Of a stretch of 47,276 nt of DNA, positions 18,501 to 26,381 are shown piece after piece; position 1 is the first letter of the stretch; every line of letters starts with the position of its first letter. The notes below the pieces were generated by a model that made no database searches, was not told the DNA's origin, and saw nothing but the letters and a program-made list of their open reading frames with translations. Source of the stretch: Catenovulum agarivorans DS-2 (GTDB lineage Bacteria; Pseudomonadota; Gammaproteobacteria; Enterobacterales; Alteromonadaceae); assembly GCF_000568405.1 (NCBI RefSeq), contig NZ_ARZY01000035.1, forward strand, positions 1 to 47,276. The letters are read 5' to 3'. The position numbers and the translations under genes are program-made.

Positions 18501-18886
18501 TCACCAAAATCGATTTAGATGAAGGTGGCGGCATTCCTATGACCAAAATCGCACCTCATACAGCTAACTTAATCGCCTATTGGGAAAACCATGGTGCCAG
18601 CATTCAATTTATCTATAACTGGCAAGACGAAAAGCTCCTGAGTACAGGTACTGAGTCGGGCACATTCTTAGGTACCGAAGCGCGTACACAAACATCAGGG
18701 GGGCGTCTTGATATGGCTGCTCGCTACCGATTTAAAGGTAGCCTAAAAGGCCTTTCGCTCAACCTTAAAGCAATCAACCTAAACAACCGTCAAGAATATG
18801 AGTTCATAGGTGGTAATGACAAAGCGATTAACCGTATTCGTTACCAGGGGCGCATTATTCAGGCAGGCATAGGTTACAGCTTTTAA
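15512..18886 (+). CDS. TonB-dependent outer-membrane receptor for oligosaccharides
   Basis: Imports oligosaccharides across the outer membrane using TonB energy. The signal peptide ends at SVLA (about residue 36). A TonB box lies at about 52-60 (EVETIEVTG), followed by VRGSLESALLEKREALSIVD, a start typical of carbohydrate receptors in Alteromonadales and their relatives (TIGR01782 style). The plug shows AMQSIPGVQL and ITLRGLPGGY; the barrel runs to the C-terminal QAGIGYSF with the terminal Phe needed for barrel assembly. At 1124 residues it is in the size range of large glycan receptors. Two lipoprotein genes follow after 58 and 33 bases and end at one strong terminator, so the three form an operon. 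That operon likely captures and imports lyase products. The exact ligand is inferred from the locus. Confidence 0.92.
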   Translation: MNKNTNNQKQHSVGKSLLVGGSASLLMSLFTPSVLAAEVSSVLNANNNESEEVETIEVTGVRGSLESALLEKREALSIVDAISAKDMDSLPALDLGEAMQSIPGVQLNTDDSGRNSHITLRGLPGGYAKVIAEGQSFAIPSRSRGVVGASNPFGAFEASVFDGVTVIKATTADLQEGGMAGVVNKKLQRALGSKDGKYSVGIGGRYEELTDDWNTTFKLSASKHIIKDKLAVAIKMAGSKQVFRSDTANFTEYVALNSLSNNQTVYNGLISPEDLEAYKAEHGINEPLSVVKAIGKAHQVTVNNRGRRFSTTGNIEWKPTDELKLGANFLYTIKNMDDSNMEDVLFQVDRGSQLDTQRLTPLSAPIRLDDIANPDYNSETDNPDMATIPVYAVTHSKMTNVSYKPSNRLQTSKDEAKGIFLYADYVKDDWKLDATVTRSSSVSEASQEGIDLRLSNKTNNRYQDLDDGQRYTYAVTGINGEVNTGRGNLKNAFATVEGFEDYHYADVNGIFQQTDPATGELIYDLGDNAWKRFDNGWTPVRVTRFGSNLDPKINPVDYDDYPQDYFYNKAVEALQKAKDPLTEENIAAELAEQKAEIGGKSLDFYVNGRYERPERDMKSFEFNAERYTDIGGDSFLLTSVKSGFRHSRETLEAYDRRLGSGGISVGLLDGSEFYKDQLTSDSQNEFFNGDYPNHFGSDAGWQVLDSKNLKEIIQTDMVALDENGEVDDRFKKIPGLGFAEKLTTFEDGAVVNANFRQNFSADQAINAVYLMGKFEGYLGDFSYTGNAGVRYVETSNDVVGQGFNIDGNAVAILTETNYTNTLPSFNLAVDLTDDVVFRSAYSKALVRPNLLSQTPSPVNTSNDNRVRLENSKAEVLPYTSDNYDLSLAWYNRDGSSISAGFFYKEIEGKIVSESICPIGNHEQWGTGELGRDTEGNCIEVGEYQAENGEVYFNRDVSIKHTYNSDIPVKVYGYELSIQQKLDFLAYPWNGFGGKLNFTKIDLDEGGGIPMTKIAPHTANLIAYWENHGASIQFIYNWQDEKLLSTGTESGTFLGTEARTQTSGGRLDMAARYRFKGSLKGLSLNLKAINLNNRQEYEFIGGNDKAINRIRYQGRIIQAGIGYSF

Positions 18887-18944
18887 CTAAAAGGTTTAGC
18901 GCTTTGAACAGTTTTAGAAGAATAGAATTAACAGGAAAGACCCA

Positions 18945-20528
18945 ATGAAAAAACAAATATTAGCTATGTCGGTCGCCGCGGCACTAACCGGATGTGACCT
19001 TGACAATATGGATGACTTACAAGTCTCAGCTACATTCGCCAATAACTTTACCACTGAAGTTGGTTTTTACGGTACTGAAGGTTATGGTTTTGATGTTGAA
19101 TTAACCACAGGCCATGGTCAAGCTGAAGGTGAACTTGGCGTATTCGACGTCAACTTTGGCGAAGCTGAACCCAACTACGATATGATCCCTGAAGCCATGT
19201 ACGGAACTTTCACATTAGAGTATGTTGAATCAGGCTTAGCTAAATGGACATATGACTTAGATGAAACCCACCCAGAAGTGGCGGCGATATTAGATGTTGC
19301 CAATGCCTCAATTACTGACAAACTGACCATTACAACATTGGATGGTACAACCCAAGATCTCAACTTTATCATCAAGGGCGTTGACCCAAGTCTACCCGCT
19401 GAAATAAAAGGCGCGTTGACCGCGAATGCTTCAATTCGAGAAACCTCAGCATTCGGCGCTGTTACCGTTTATGACCCGAATTTTGGTGAATCAAAATTTC
19501 AAATAGGTCCAGTGGATGATGACGGTAATCCAATTGGTATTTTATCTGACAACGGCTATGGCTCTCTCTTTATTGACGAAAATGGTACTTGGGAATTTAA
19601 AGTCAATCGCATTGCCAAAAACCCAGAAGATGAAACCCAAACACTTAAAGATATGTTACCTGAAGCTGATAGCCCACCAGTGACAGACACTGTCACCTTA
19701 ACAACATTAGATGGTACAACCCAAACCATTGACGTTAATATATATGGTGCGGTCCCCAACTTTGCCCCCGAGCTACTCAGTACCACAACTGAAGAAAGTT
19801 GGTTTGATATCAATATGGATTTAGCTGGTCTAGAACCACATAAAACCCGTAACGGCAAAATAGTATTTAAAGCCAAAATTACTCAAGATTTATCTAGACA
19901 AGCGAGCTTTTCTATTGGTTGTAGCTCTAATTTCCACAACGATGAAAAAAGACGGGTCGCCACTTTCTATATTCAGCCTGATGGTCAATTTGAAATGTGG
20001 TCTGGCGAACTTAAAGCTGGCAAAACCTATGACGATAGGGGTATCCCAGGTATTTTTATCACCCCACCCAAATATAAAAAGGTCATTTTTGATCAACGCT
20101 TTGTTCCAGGTGAGTGGTCTGAATTTATCATCACATGGGAAGGCGCGAGTTTAACGCAAAAGCCTTTATTAAAAGCCACCCTTGATGGTGAAAGCTTAAC
20201 CTCGGTACACCCTGCTATCCCGACTGATCCGGATCAAGGTTTTGTTGGCTCAACCCTTGGCGGAAAGCTGCCTGTGCAGTGTGTCAATCAAATGCGCTTT
20301 TATGTCAATGCCGATGAAGATGAAGGCGGTTATGGCGCCATGATGGTAGATGATATTCAGTACTACACAGATATAGATGCCGACCCAATATTTGAAGCAG
20401 ACACTAAAGCCCTTTTAAACGAAAAGTTTGCTAACAGCCAAGCTGGGGATGTCGTGCAAGAAATGACTGTTGAAGGCGCAAATGTCTATGAGGGCTCTAC
20501 AGAAAATGTGCTAATTGCACGGGATTAA
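18945..20528 (+). CDS. Surface lipoprotein with VCBS-type repeats and jelly-roll domain
   Basis: Lipoprotein (MKKQILAMSVAAALTGC) of 527 residues, second gene of the receptor operon, with AGGAAAG before the ATG. About residues 25-270 hold two VCBS/cadherin-like repeats, each ending in a strand pair such as DKLTITTLDGTTQDLNFIIK and DTVTLTTLDGTTQTIDVNIY. About 280-490 look like a concanavalin-type jelly roll (GKIVFKAKITQDLS, WSEFIITWEGASL, MMVDDIQYYTD). No catalytic motif is recognised. A surface glycan-binding partner of the TonB receptor is the most likely role, by position and fold. It could also be an unrecognised lyase of the jelly-roll type. I know no gene name for it. Confidence 0.72.
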   Translation: MKKQILAMSVAAALTGCDLDNMDDLQVSATFANNFTTEVGFYGTEGYGFDVELTTGHGQAEGELGVFDVNFGEAEPNYDMIPEAMYGTFTLEYVESGLAKWTYDLDETHPEVAAILDVANASITDKLTITTLDGTTQDLNFIIKGVDPSLPAEIKGALTANASIRETSAFGAVTVYDPNFGESKFQIGPVDDDGNPIGILSDNGYGSLFIDENGTWEFKVNRIAKNPEDETQTLKDMLPEADSPPVTDTVTLTTLDGTTQTIDVNIYGAVPNFAPELLSTTTEESWFDINMDLAGLEPHKTRNGKIVFKAKITQDLSRQASFSIGCSSNFHNDEKRRVATFYIQPDGQFEMWSGELKAGKTYDDRGIPGIFITPPKYKKVIFDQRFVPGEWSEFIITWEGASLTQKPLLKATLDGESLTSVHPAIPTDPDQGFVGSTLGGKLPVQCVNQMRFYVNADEDEGGYGAMMVDDIQYYTDIDADPIFEADTKALLNEKFANSQAGDVVQEMTVEGANVYEGSTENVLIARD

Positions 20529-20561
20529 AGCACTGACTTAAAAAGAATTAAAGGTAATACA

Positions 20562-23429
20562 ATGAAATATAAATTATTAACCCTATCGATTGTTGCCGCT
20601 CTCACTGGTTGTGGTAGCGATGATCAAAGACCTATTGGTTTTAAAGCAAATACAGCTACGGTTCCAACTTTTACCGGTGAATTTGCAGCAGTCGCAACCA
20701 AACATGCTGAAACAGGTAACCCCAGTGGACAGATTATCATTTCGGATGAAACCAAAAATGAATCTCAATTCTATCCATTTAAAGCAACTGGTACTTATGG
20801 TGAGTTTTCATTTAGTGCCAGTGGCGAATGGAGCTATACGCTTTGGCAAGGCCATGAATATTCAGCAACACCTGAGCACCCAGCCGTCACAGCATTGGTA
20901 AAAGCAGGTTTACCTGACTTGTTTGATTCATTTACTGTAAAAACGGCCGACGGTACAGAAAAACAATTTACCGTTACCATTCGTGGTATTGACGAACCGG
21001 CCACCTTTGGTGGTGATATAGCCACCAGATTGGTCCAAAGAGATACAGACCAAGGCAATGCAGAGGGCACTATTACAGTCAATGATGCCAATCCAGCTGA
21101 AGCCTATTTTAAGCCCATTCTTGAGCAGCCTAATACAGTGGCAACAGAAATGGCCGATACGGCTAAAATTGTGACCAGTTATGGCGAAGTCATGATTAAA
21201 GTACTAGCACCTGTCGAAGCGACCGAAACAGACAAAGCGGAACCAGGCAAAGTTGAATGGACATATGATTTAGATGAAATGAATCAAGAGGTCATCGCAT
21301 TAGCCGATGCCAGTGAGTCTTTGAATGATACTTTTACGCTAGTCTCAGCCGATGGCACAGAGCAAGAAGTCACTGTGTTAGTTAAGGGCTCTGATCCTGT
21401 ACCTGCTACCTTTGTTGCAAACAGTCCACTCACCACCAACGAAGATGGGACTTTTTCAACTGTATTAAGCGTCAATGATGCAAACTTGGCTGGTTCATTA
21501 AGCATAACAGATCCTAACTACCAAGAAGCAGCATTTAAACCACTAACCGATGCTGAAACAACTTATGGTCGAGTATCAATCGACGCATCCGGTAATTTCG
21601 CCTATAACATAGATTACACCAATGATGACGTTAAAAGCATTTTGCTTGATACAGCACAGGATCCACTGCCGACCTTAAATGAGTCGCTCACTTTTGAAGC
21701 AATTGACGGGACCTTAGCAAACGTCACTGTCAGCCTTGAAGCTGCACTACTAGAACCTGCGGTCATTAGTGGCTTGCCAGCAGTAGAGGACGGCGTATCA
21801 ACCTCAGCGGTTAATGCTAACTTGCTTGCAACAGCAGGCAACTTGAACTTAACCGATGCAAATACTTGGCAAGCTTCGTTCATAGCTGACTCCTTTGCAA
21901 CCACTTACGGTTCGTTTTCGATTAACGAAGCCGGTAGTTGGAGTTACACACTCAGCGATGAATCGGTTGGCCTAATTAACGACGGCACCTTGGTATTACC
22001 ATTTACGGAGCAAATTAGGGTTTCAGCAAAAGATGGCACTGAAGTTAATTTACCCATTAGCATTACCTCCGTGGAAGGCTTGAACTTTGGTGCACAAATA
22101 GCGGGCACAGGATCAGGTACTAAAGTATGGGTGATGAAAATGCCCGATGGAACAGGCGCCGTAGGTAAGGCTGAATTTACCTTGAGAGTACCTGAAAGCA
22201 ATACTAAAGATGTCAAAGTCCAGTTCCACGGGTCAGAATGGCAAGGGGGCGATGTTAGAAAACATATGCTGTCCATGGCGCTGCAACCTAGATCAAATTC
22301 CATCTTTATTTTGGATGGCACTGGCACGAGCACAACTGGCAATAGTGTCAAGCTTGATCAGCCATTAACCATGGGTGAATTGTTGAAGTTTGAATTTAGC
22401 TGGGATGGCTCAGTCGATACCTTAGCAGCTAATGGGGATAAGCCTTTAATCACCCTTAAGCTCAATGGCAAACCTGTATCTGGCAGCGAATCTGCTAGCG
22501 GCTCTAGCATTGTCGATGGTGTTTTCCCTTCATTCTCAACGGTTGATGTCTCTAAGTTAGATAAAGGGCCAAGATTTTTTGCCATCTGGACTAAAGACGC
22601 GCTGCCGGTTGATCTCGATGATTTAATTATTTATTCAGATCTGGCTGGTACAACGGAAATCTTTAGCGAACGTTTTGATGAAGATGGCATTGCTGAAGGT
22701 GTTGAAATCACACGCGACTATGTGCATGGTGGATTAACCAAGTCTAACACTGTCGGCGTTGAGTTCCCGCCAGCGGATAAGTTCCTGCGTTTATCGAATA
22801 ATGAGGAACACTTTGGTGGCACCACACTCGAATTTGCTAAGCAAGAGAAAGGCAGTGTCAGTTTTGATGTCAGAATGAATACAAGCGCGCATTCAGGCTA
22901 TACAAGCCTATTTGGGGGGACAAGCGGCGGTCAGGGCGACGCTCTGGTCGACTTTGACCTTAACAAGTTCGGCGCTTTTAAAGTCAGAGGCACCACACAA
23001 AAACCAGGCTATATCCCTGTTATTCGATACCCTATGGGTGAGTGGTTCCCAATTGAGTTATCTTGGGATGCAACAGGTGACAGCACACCGACCGTAACCA
23101 TGAAACTTAATGGCAGCTTAGTCACTGAAATTCCAGATTTCACCCTTGATGCTGATGGCGCTTTTGAGTCTAAAAGTACAGCGCCTAATGACATCGCAGA
23201 AGGTGTGCATAGAATCGCCTTTAAGTGTGGTTACAATGTTAATGCAGATAAACCTAGTGTCTGTGATTTTGATAATGTCGTTGTAAAAGCAGCCGATGGC
23301 TCAACCATTGCGACTGAAGACTTTAATAGTCTTGACGCTGGTGAAGATGTGATTGTTAAAGATGACGTTTTACAAAGTGGTATGAAAACACTGGGGACAA
23401 TTCGTAACGCAGATATTGTTGAAAAATAA
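20562..23429 (+). CDS. Large surface lipoprotein with four VCBS-type repeats and two jelly-roll domains
   Basis: Lipoprotein (MKYKLLTLSIVAALTGC) of 955 residues, third gene of the receptor operon, with AAAGG before the ATG. Four repeats cover about residues 30-515, each with a YGxFSxxxxGxWSYxL strand and a DGTxxxVTVxxKG ending (for example TYGEFSFSASGEWSYTL and DGTEQEVTVLVKG). Two related beta-sandwich domains follow at about 515-720 and 720-950; both end with a calcium- or metal-like strand set such as DLDDLIIYSDL and CDFDNVVVKAADGS. No active site is recognised. It shares repeat type with the preceding protein and with the lyase at 23547-25175, so the module has been shuffled within the locus. 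A glycan-binding role next to the receptor is inferred. Confidence 0.72.
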   Translation: MKYKLLTLSIVAALTGCGSDDQRPIGFKANTATVPTFTGEFAAVATKHAETGNPSGQIIISDETKNESQFYPFKATGTYGEFSFSASGEWSYTLWQGHEYSATPEHPAVTALVKAGLPDLFDSFTVKTADGTEKQFTVTIRGIDEPATFGGDIATRLVQRDTDQGNAEGTITVNDANPAEAYFKPILEQPNTVATEMADTAKIVTSYGEVMIKVLAPVEATETDKAEPGKVEWTYDLDEMNQEVIALADASESLNDTFTLVSADGTEQEVTVLVKGSDPVPATFVANSPLTTNEDGTFSTVLSVNDANLAGSLSITDPNYQEAAFKPLTDAETTYGRVSIDASGNFAYNIDYTNDDVKSILLDTAQDPLPTLNESLTFEAIDGTLANVTVSLEAALLEPAVISGLPAVEDGVSTSAVNANLLATAGNLNLTDANTWQASFIADSFATTYGSFSINEAGSWSYTLSDESVGLINDGTLVLPFTEQIRVSAKDGTEVNLPISITSVEGLNFGAQIAGTGSGTKVWVMKMPDGTGAVGKAEFTLRVPESNTKDVKVQFHGSEWQGGDVRKHMLSMALQPRSNSIFILDGTGTSTTGNSVKLDQPLTMGELLKFEFSWDGSVDTLAANGDKPLITLKLNGKPVSGSESASGSSIVDGVFPSFSTVDVSKLDKGPRFFAIWTKDALPVDLDDLIIYSDLAGTTEIFSERFDEDGIAEGVEITRDYVHGGLTKSNTVGVEFPPADKFLRLSNNEEHFGGTTLEFAKQEKGSVSFDVRMNTSAHSGYTSLFGGTSGGQGDALVDFDLNKFGAFKVRGTTQKPGYIPVIRYPMGEWFPIELSWDATGDSTPTVTMKLNGSLVTEIPDFTLDADGAFESKSTAPNDIAEGVHRIAFKCGYNVNADKPSVCDFDNVVVKAADGSTIATEDFNSLDAGEDVIVKDDVLQSGMKTLGTIRNADIVEK

Positions 23430-23451
23430 CCTTTCCAATACCGCAAAAAAG

Positions 23452-23520
23452 CAACCTAGCGCGACTTGCTCGCGTTAGGTTAGCAATAAACCCCATGACT
23501 TATGCATGGGGTTTATTTTT
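23452..23520 (+). terminator. Terminator of receptor operon
   Basis: A first hairpin (AACCTAGCGCGA / TCGCGTTAGGTT, one mismatch) is followed by a strong one (AATAAACCCCATG / CATGGGGTTTATT, 23485-23517) and a T-run. The same stem, read on the minus strand, lies outside the convergent PL38-like gene and could stop that transcript as well. Confidence 0.85.
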
Positions 23521-23546
23521 TGCTTAATTATTTAGCCAAGATTAAA

Positions 23547-25175
23547 TTAAGGCGCATACGTCAGTATTTCGATGGCAGTAAACTTATCCGAGCCATCTAA
23601 ACTGTCTGGTAAAATATCTTCACCTAACATAAGTTCTGCTTTGCTAAACATCGGCAATGCTAAGTCTTGTAATGATGGTTCAACCCCACCACCGGTAATT
23701 TGTTTCCATGACCAAGCATCAGGGTTATTAAAATAAGGCACCACAAAATCAAAAACTTTTTTTACGCTAACCCCATCTTTGCCAGTATAAGCCCATAAGT
23801 CATTGTTAGTGTGGCGGCGACCAAGATCCACTATTCGCGTTAAAGCCCATAAGTTATTTACCGTATAATTGACTGACTTAGAGCGCTTTAACTCTTCAGG
23901 CAGGCTGCCGTCAGCAGCAACTTGTGAGTCGATTCGTGTTTTTGTGACATCAATTTGTGCTTCTGCGTCAGCAATTTTACCCAAGTAAATTTGCAGACCC
24001 AGTGCTTGATGGTCATAGTTGGTGCCATGATTATTACTGCGGGTACTTTCGAAAATACCTAACTCGCTAGTGGTTAGCCAGGTGTAATAATCAGCAAACC
24101 ATTGTTGCATGGTTTGACTATCCGAGTCTGTCCATAGGTTATTTTTTTCAATCAGTTGTACTGATGTCATCACATGACCAATACTATTCCATTGTAAAAT
24201 ACCAAATCCACTGCCGTCTGATTTGCCAGGGACAGCACTACCATGGTTTACATTCGGGTTCATTTTAGTAGCTTCATCTACAAACCAAGTTTTGACAATC
24301 TCTTTGGCTTTTTCTAAATAAACCATGTCTTCGGAGAAATAGAACGCAAGATTCAGAATCTCCAACGCATTGAGCATATCTCTGCGGCGTTTATAATCAG
24401 CTGTAGGGCCATTAGAAGTATCTCGATTGTACTCACCATCTCGATAAACCCATGGTAATCCGTCGTCTGTGTCTGGGTTTGGCCAGTAATAAGGACCTAT
24501 TGAATAATAATCGTGAATATCACCACTTGCTGGAATTAACGTCTTGTTGGTAACAGGATCTACCGCTTTATCTAATTCTTTATCCGCAAGGGTCATAAGC
24601 GCTTGGTAAGCGTCGACATATTCAGTTTTATTGGCTTCAAGTAAAGTTTTAGCCTGAGTCAGTTTGTCTTCATTTAAAAAAATCAGCTCATCAGGTCGCT
24701 GGTTATCTGCTTTATCAACCCCTTTAATTGTGATGACAAGTTTAGTTGTCGTGCCATCCACAGATTCGAGTGTGATGGATTCAACCGCTCTGTCTGATTC
24801 ACTCGTCCAAGCAGTAAATTTTTCGTGCGCAGGGTTTAAGTTATATGTCCAACCGCCCTGCTCTGTAATTGAGAAGTTGCCATATTGAGCGGTCGCCGAA
24901 GTATTCAAACCAGCTTCACCTGGGTCAACGTCAGAAACCACAACTAAACCCGTTAAGCTGGTATCGTTCAAGCTGACTTCGCCAGCTAAATCCCCCGAAA
25001 ATTTAGCGGCTGAATTTGGCGAGGGTGTTGGAGTAGGTGTTGGAGTAGGTGTTGGTGTGGGCGTTTGGGTTTGGGGCGGTGGATTACTCGTATCCTGCCC
25101 GCCACTACTTGAACCGCCGCCGCAAGCAGCCAAACCAAATATGATAGCTGGGGTTATTAATAATGCTTTTTTCAT
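23547..25175 (-). CDS. PL38-like lyase lipoprotein with Thr-Pro linker and VCBS-type domain
   Basis: Surface-anchored lyase of the alginate-lyase superfamily. I start it at the ATG at 25175 (MKKALLITPAIIFGLAAC), which opens a clear lipobox; the frame runs upstream to 25310 but that part does not look like a signal. After GGGSSSGG comes a (TP)n linker encoded by GTTGGAGTAGGT-type repeats at about 25021-25070. Next is one VCBS-type domain (YGNFSITEQGGWTYNLNPAH, DGTTTKLVITIKG) and then the catalytic domain with SGDIHDYYSIGPYYWPNP, ESTRSNNHGTNYDHQALGLQ and NLWALTRIVDLGRRH. The catalytic part is closely similar to the lyase at 11726-13192. The shared VCBS module suggests it works at the cell surface together with the receptor lipoproteins. 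Its promoter-motif copy lies about 197 bp upstream. Confidence 0.82.
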   Translation of the reverse strand: MKKALLITPAIIFGLAACGGGSSSGGQDTSNPPPQTQTPTPTPTPTPTPTPSPNSAAKFSGDLAGEVSLNDTSLTGLVVVSDVDPGEAGLNTSATAQYGNFSITEQGGWTYNLNPAHEKFTAWTSESDRAVESITLESVDGTTTKLVITIKGVDKADNQRPDELIFLNEDKLTQAKTLLEANKTEYVDAYQALMTLADKELDKAVDPVTNKTLIPASGDIHDYYSIGPYYWPNPDTDDGLPWVYRDGEYNRDTSNGPTADYKRRRDMLNALEILNLAFYFSEDMVYLEKAKEIVKTWFVDEATKMNPNVNHGSAVPGKSDGSGFGILQWNSIGHVMTSVQLIEKNNLWTDSDSQTMQQWFADYYTWLTTSELGIFESTRSNNHGTNYDHQALGLQIYLGKIADAEAQIDVTKTRIDSQVAADGSLPEELKRSKSVNYTVNNLWALTRIVDLGRRHTNNDLWAYTGKDGVSVKKVFDFVVPYFNNPDAWSWKQITGGGVEPSLQDLALPMFSKAELMLGEDILPDSLDGSDKFTAIEILTYAP

Positions 25176-25358
25176 GTTAGTAGCCTTATTGTTATATAGT
25201 CGTAATACGACTGGTTTCATATTAAATTCGGCAAACACGCTTGTTAGCTCAGCTAACTTCAACAGAGCCCTTGGCGCAAGGAAGATATCGCTTTGAACTT
25301 GCCATGGCATCTTGTTAAAAAATATTGGCGCGTGGTGCCGGGATCGGAAACTTTGTCT

Positions 25359-25397
25359 TTATTAAGAAGAGCTACTAACGAATGAGATTACTACCCC
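25359..25397 (-). promoter_or_regulatory. Locus promoter motif, copy 5 (PL38-like lipoprotein gene)
   Basis: Minus-strand GGGGTAGTAATCTC begins at 25397 and GCTCTTCTTAATAA begins 25 bp later at 25372. It is farther from the ATG (197 bp to 25175) than the other copies, so the transcript would have a long leader, or an upstream start such as 25310 is used. The rest of the gap 25176-25546 shows no gene. Confidence 0.62.
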
Positions 25398-25546
25398 TAA
25401 AGGTCAATTTTTATTAGCTCATTGCTTTTACTAATTAGAGGTGAAAGCGCCTATTGCTGCTGTCTAGGCGCATAAGTTAATATTTTTTGGCAGAGCATTA
25501 AGCTTGCCTTTTATGTGGCTTTGTCGCGTTTCATTTGCATATTAAA

Positions 25547-26371
25547 TTAATTCGCTGGTGCTAATGTTGAAACGCTGAAATTTTTATAACGAGCACTGCG
25601 AGTATACATGTGGCGTAAGCCAATGCGACCTTCTGTAATATCTGGGTGGCTAGTCAAATCCCAATGATAAATTTGGCTTTGCGTTTGATTAACAACTCTC
25701 ATCCATAAATTTTGTCCTTTTTTAATCACAGTAATGCGATGTGGAACACCCGTCTTAAACAAGCCAGTGTTCATATTATCACCTTCTAATGCTGTACCTT
25801 TTAAACCTCTGTTTTCAAGCGGTAGATAACGGCGCGCTCGAACATAATCTTTATCAGCATCATTATTTTCTATCCCAAATGCTGCATAACTAATGTGGTA
25901 AGTATTCATGTTGTCGAAATAGTGCCGCATATAAGGCGCTTGTCGATAATCAGCCCAGCGCATAATATCTTTATCAAATTGAGCCGTGCCCTCACCGTTG
26001 GCCAACAGATAAAGAATGTTAACGTAGCGAATAGCTGAGTCGGTACGGGTGTATTCATACTCGACTTTAATATCGCCTGTAAAAATTTGCTTGCTCCAAA
26101 CGACAAAATGATGCGCGTGATTATTTGCTTCAGGTCCAGCTTTTACATGCATACCTTTTGGAGAATTTTCCACCGAGCCAACAAGGCCGTCGACAAACCA
26201 ATGCTCACGCCAGTTTTTATCACCAGAATCAAACATAACTTGTTGCCAAGCTGAGTTGTTAATTTGATTAAATTCAATTTGTTTAGCTTGCGTACTGGTT
26301 AACTCTTGTGCTTGCGCGGCACAGCTAACGGCCCATAATAAATTTAAGGCTATTTTCAATTTTTTATACAT
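25547..26371 (-). CDS. DUF1961-type secreted protein
   Basis: Exported protein of about 274 residues, started at the ATG at 26371 (MYKKLKIALNLLWAVSCAAQA, Sec signal). It follows the PL25 gene by 10 bases on the same strand, with its ribosome-binding site inside the end of that gene, so the two are co-transcribed and coupled. The body is a beta-sandwich protein with WREHWFVDGLVGSVENSPKG, HAHHFVVWSKQIFTGDIKVE, YEYTRTDSAIRYVNILYL and EGRIGLRHMYTRSARYKNF, which I recognise as the DUF1961 family (concanavalin-like). I cannot name a proven reaction. Coupling to an ulvan lyase makes a role in processing or binding its products likely. Confidence 0.72.
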   Translation of the reverse strand: MYKKLKIALNLLWAVSCAAQAQELTSTQAKQIEFNQINNSAWQQVMFDSGDKNWREHWFVDGLVGSVENSPKGMHVKAGPEANNHAHHFVVWSKQIFTGDIKVEYEYTRTDSAIRYVNILYLLANGEGTAQFDKDIMRWADYRQAPYMRHYFDNMNTYHISYAAFGIENNDADKDYVRARRYLPLENRGLKGTALEGDNMNTGLFKTGVPHRITVIKKGQNLWMRVVNQTQSQIYHWDLTSHPDITEGRIGLRHMYTRSARYKNFSVSTLAPAN

Positions 26372-26381
26372 AACTAACCAC

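Noticed and set aside
21944-22351. 135-codon minus ORF inside the large lipoprotein gene
   Set aside because: It is a shadow of a strongly supported coding frame; the Val/Pro/Ser-rich product reflects reverse codon bias.
25021-25070. GTTGGAGTAGGT-type tandem repeat
   Set aside because: It encodes the Thr-Pro linker of the lyase lipoprotein and needs no separate explanation.
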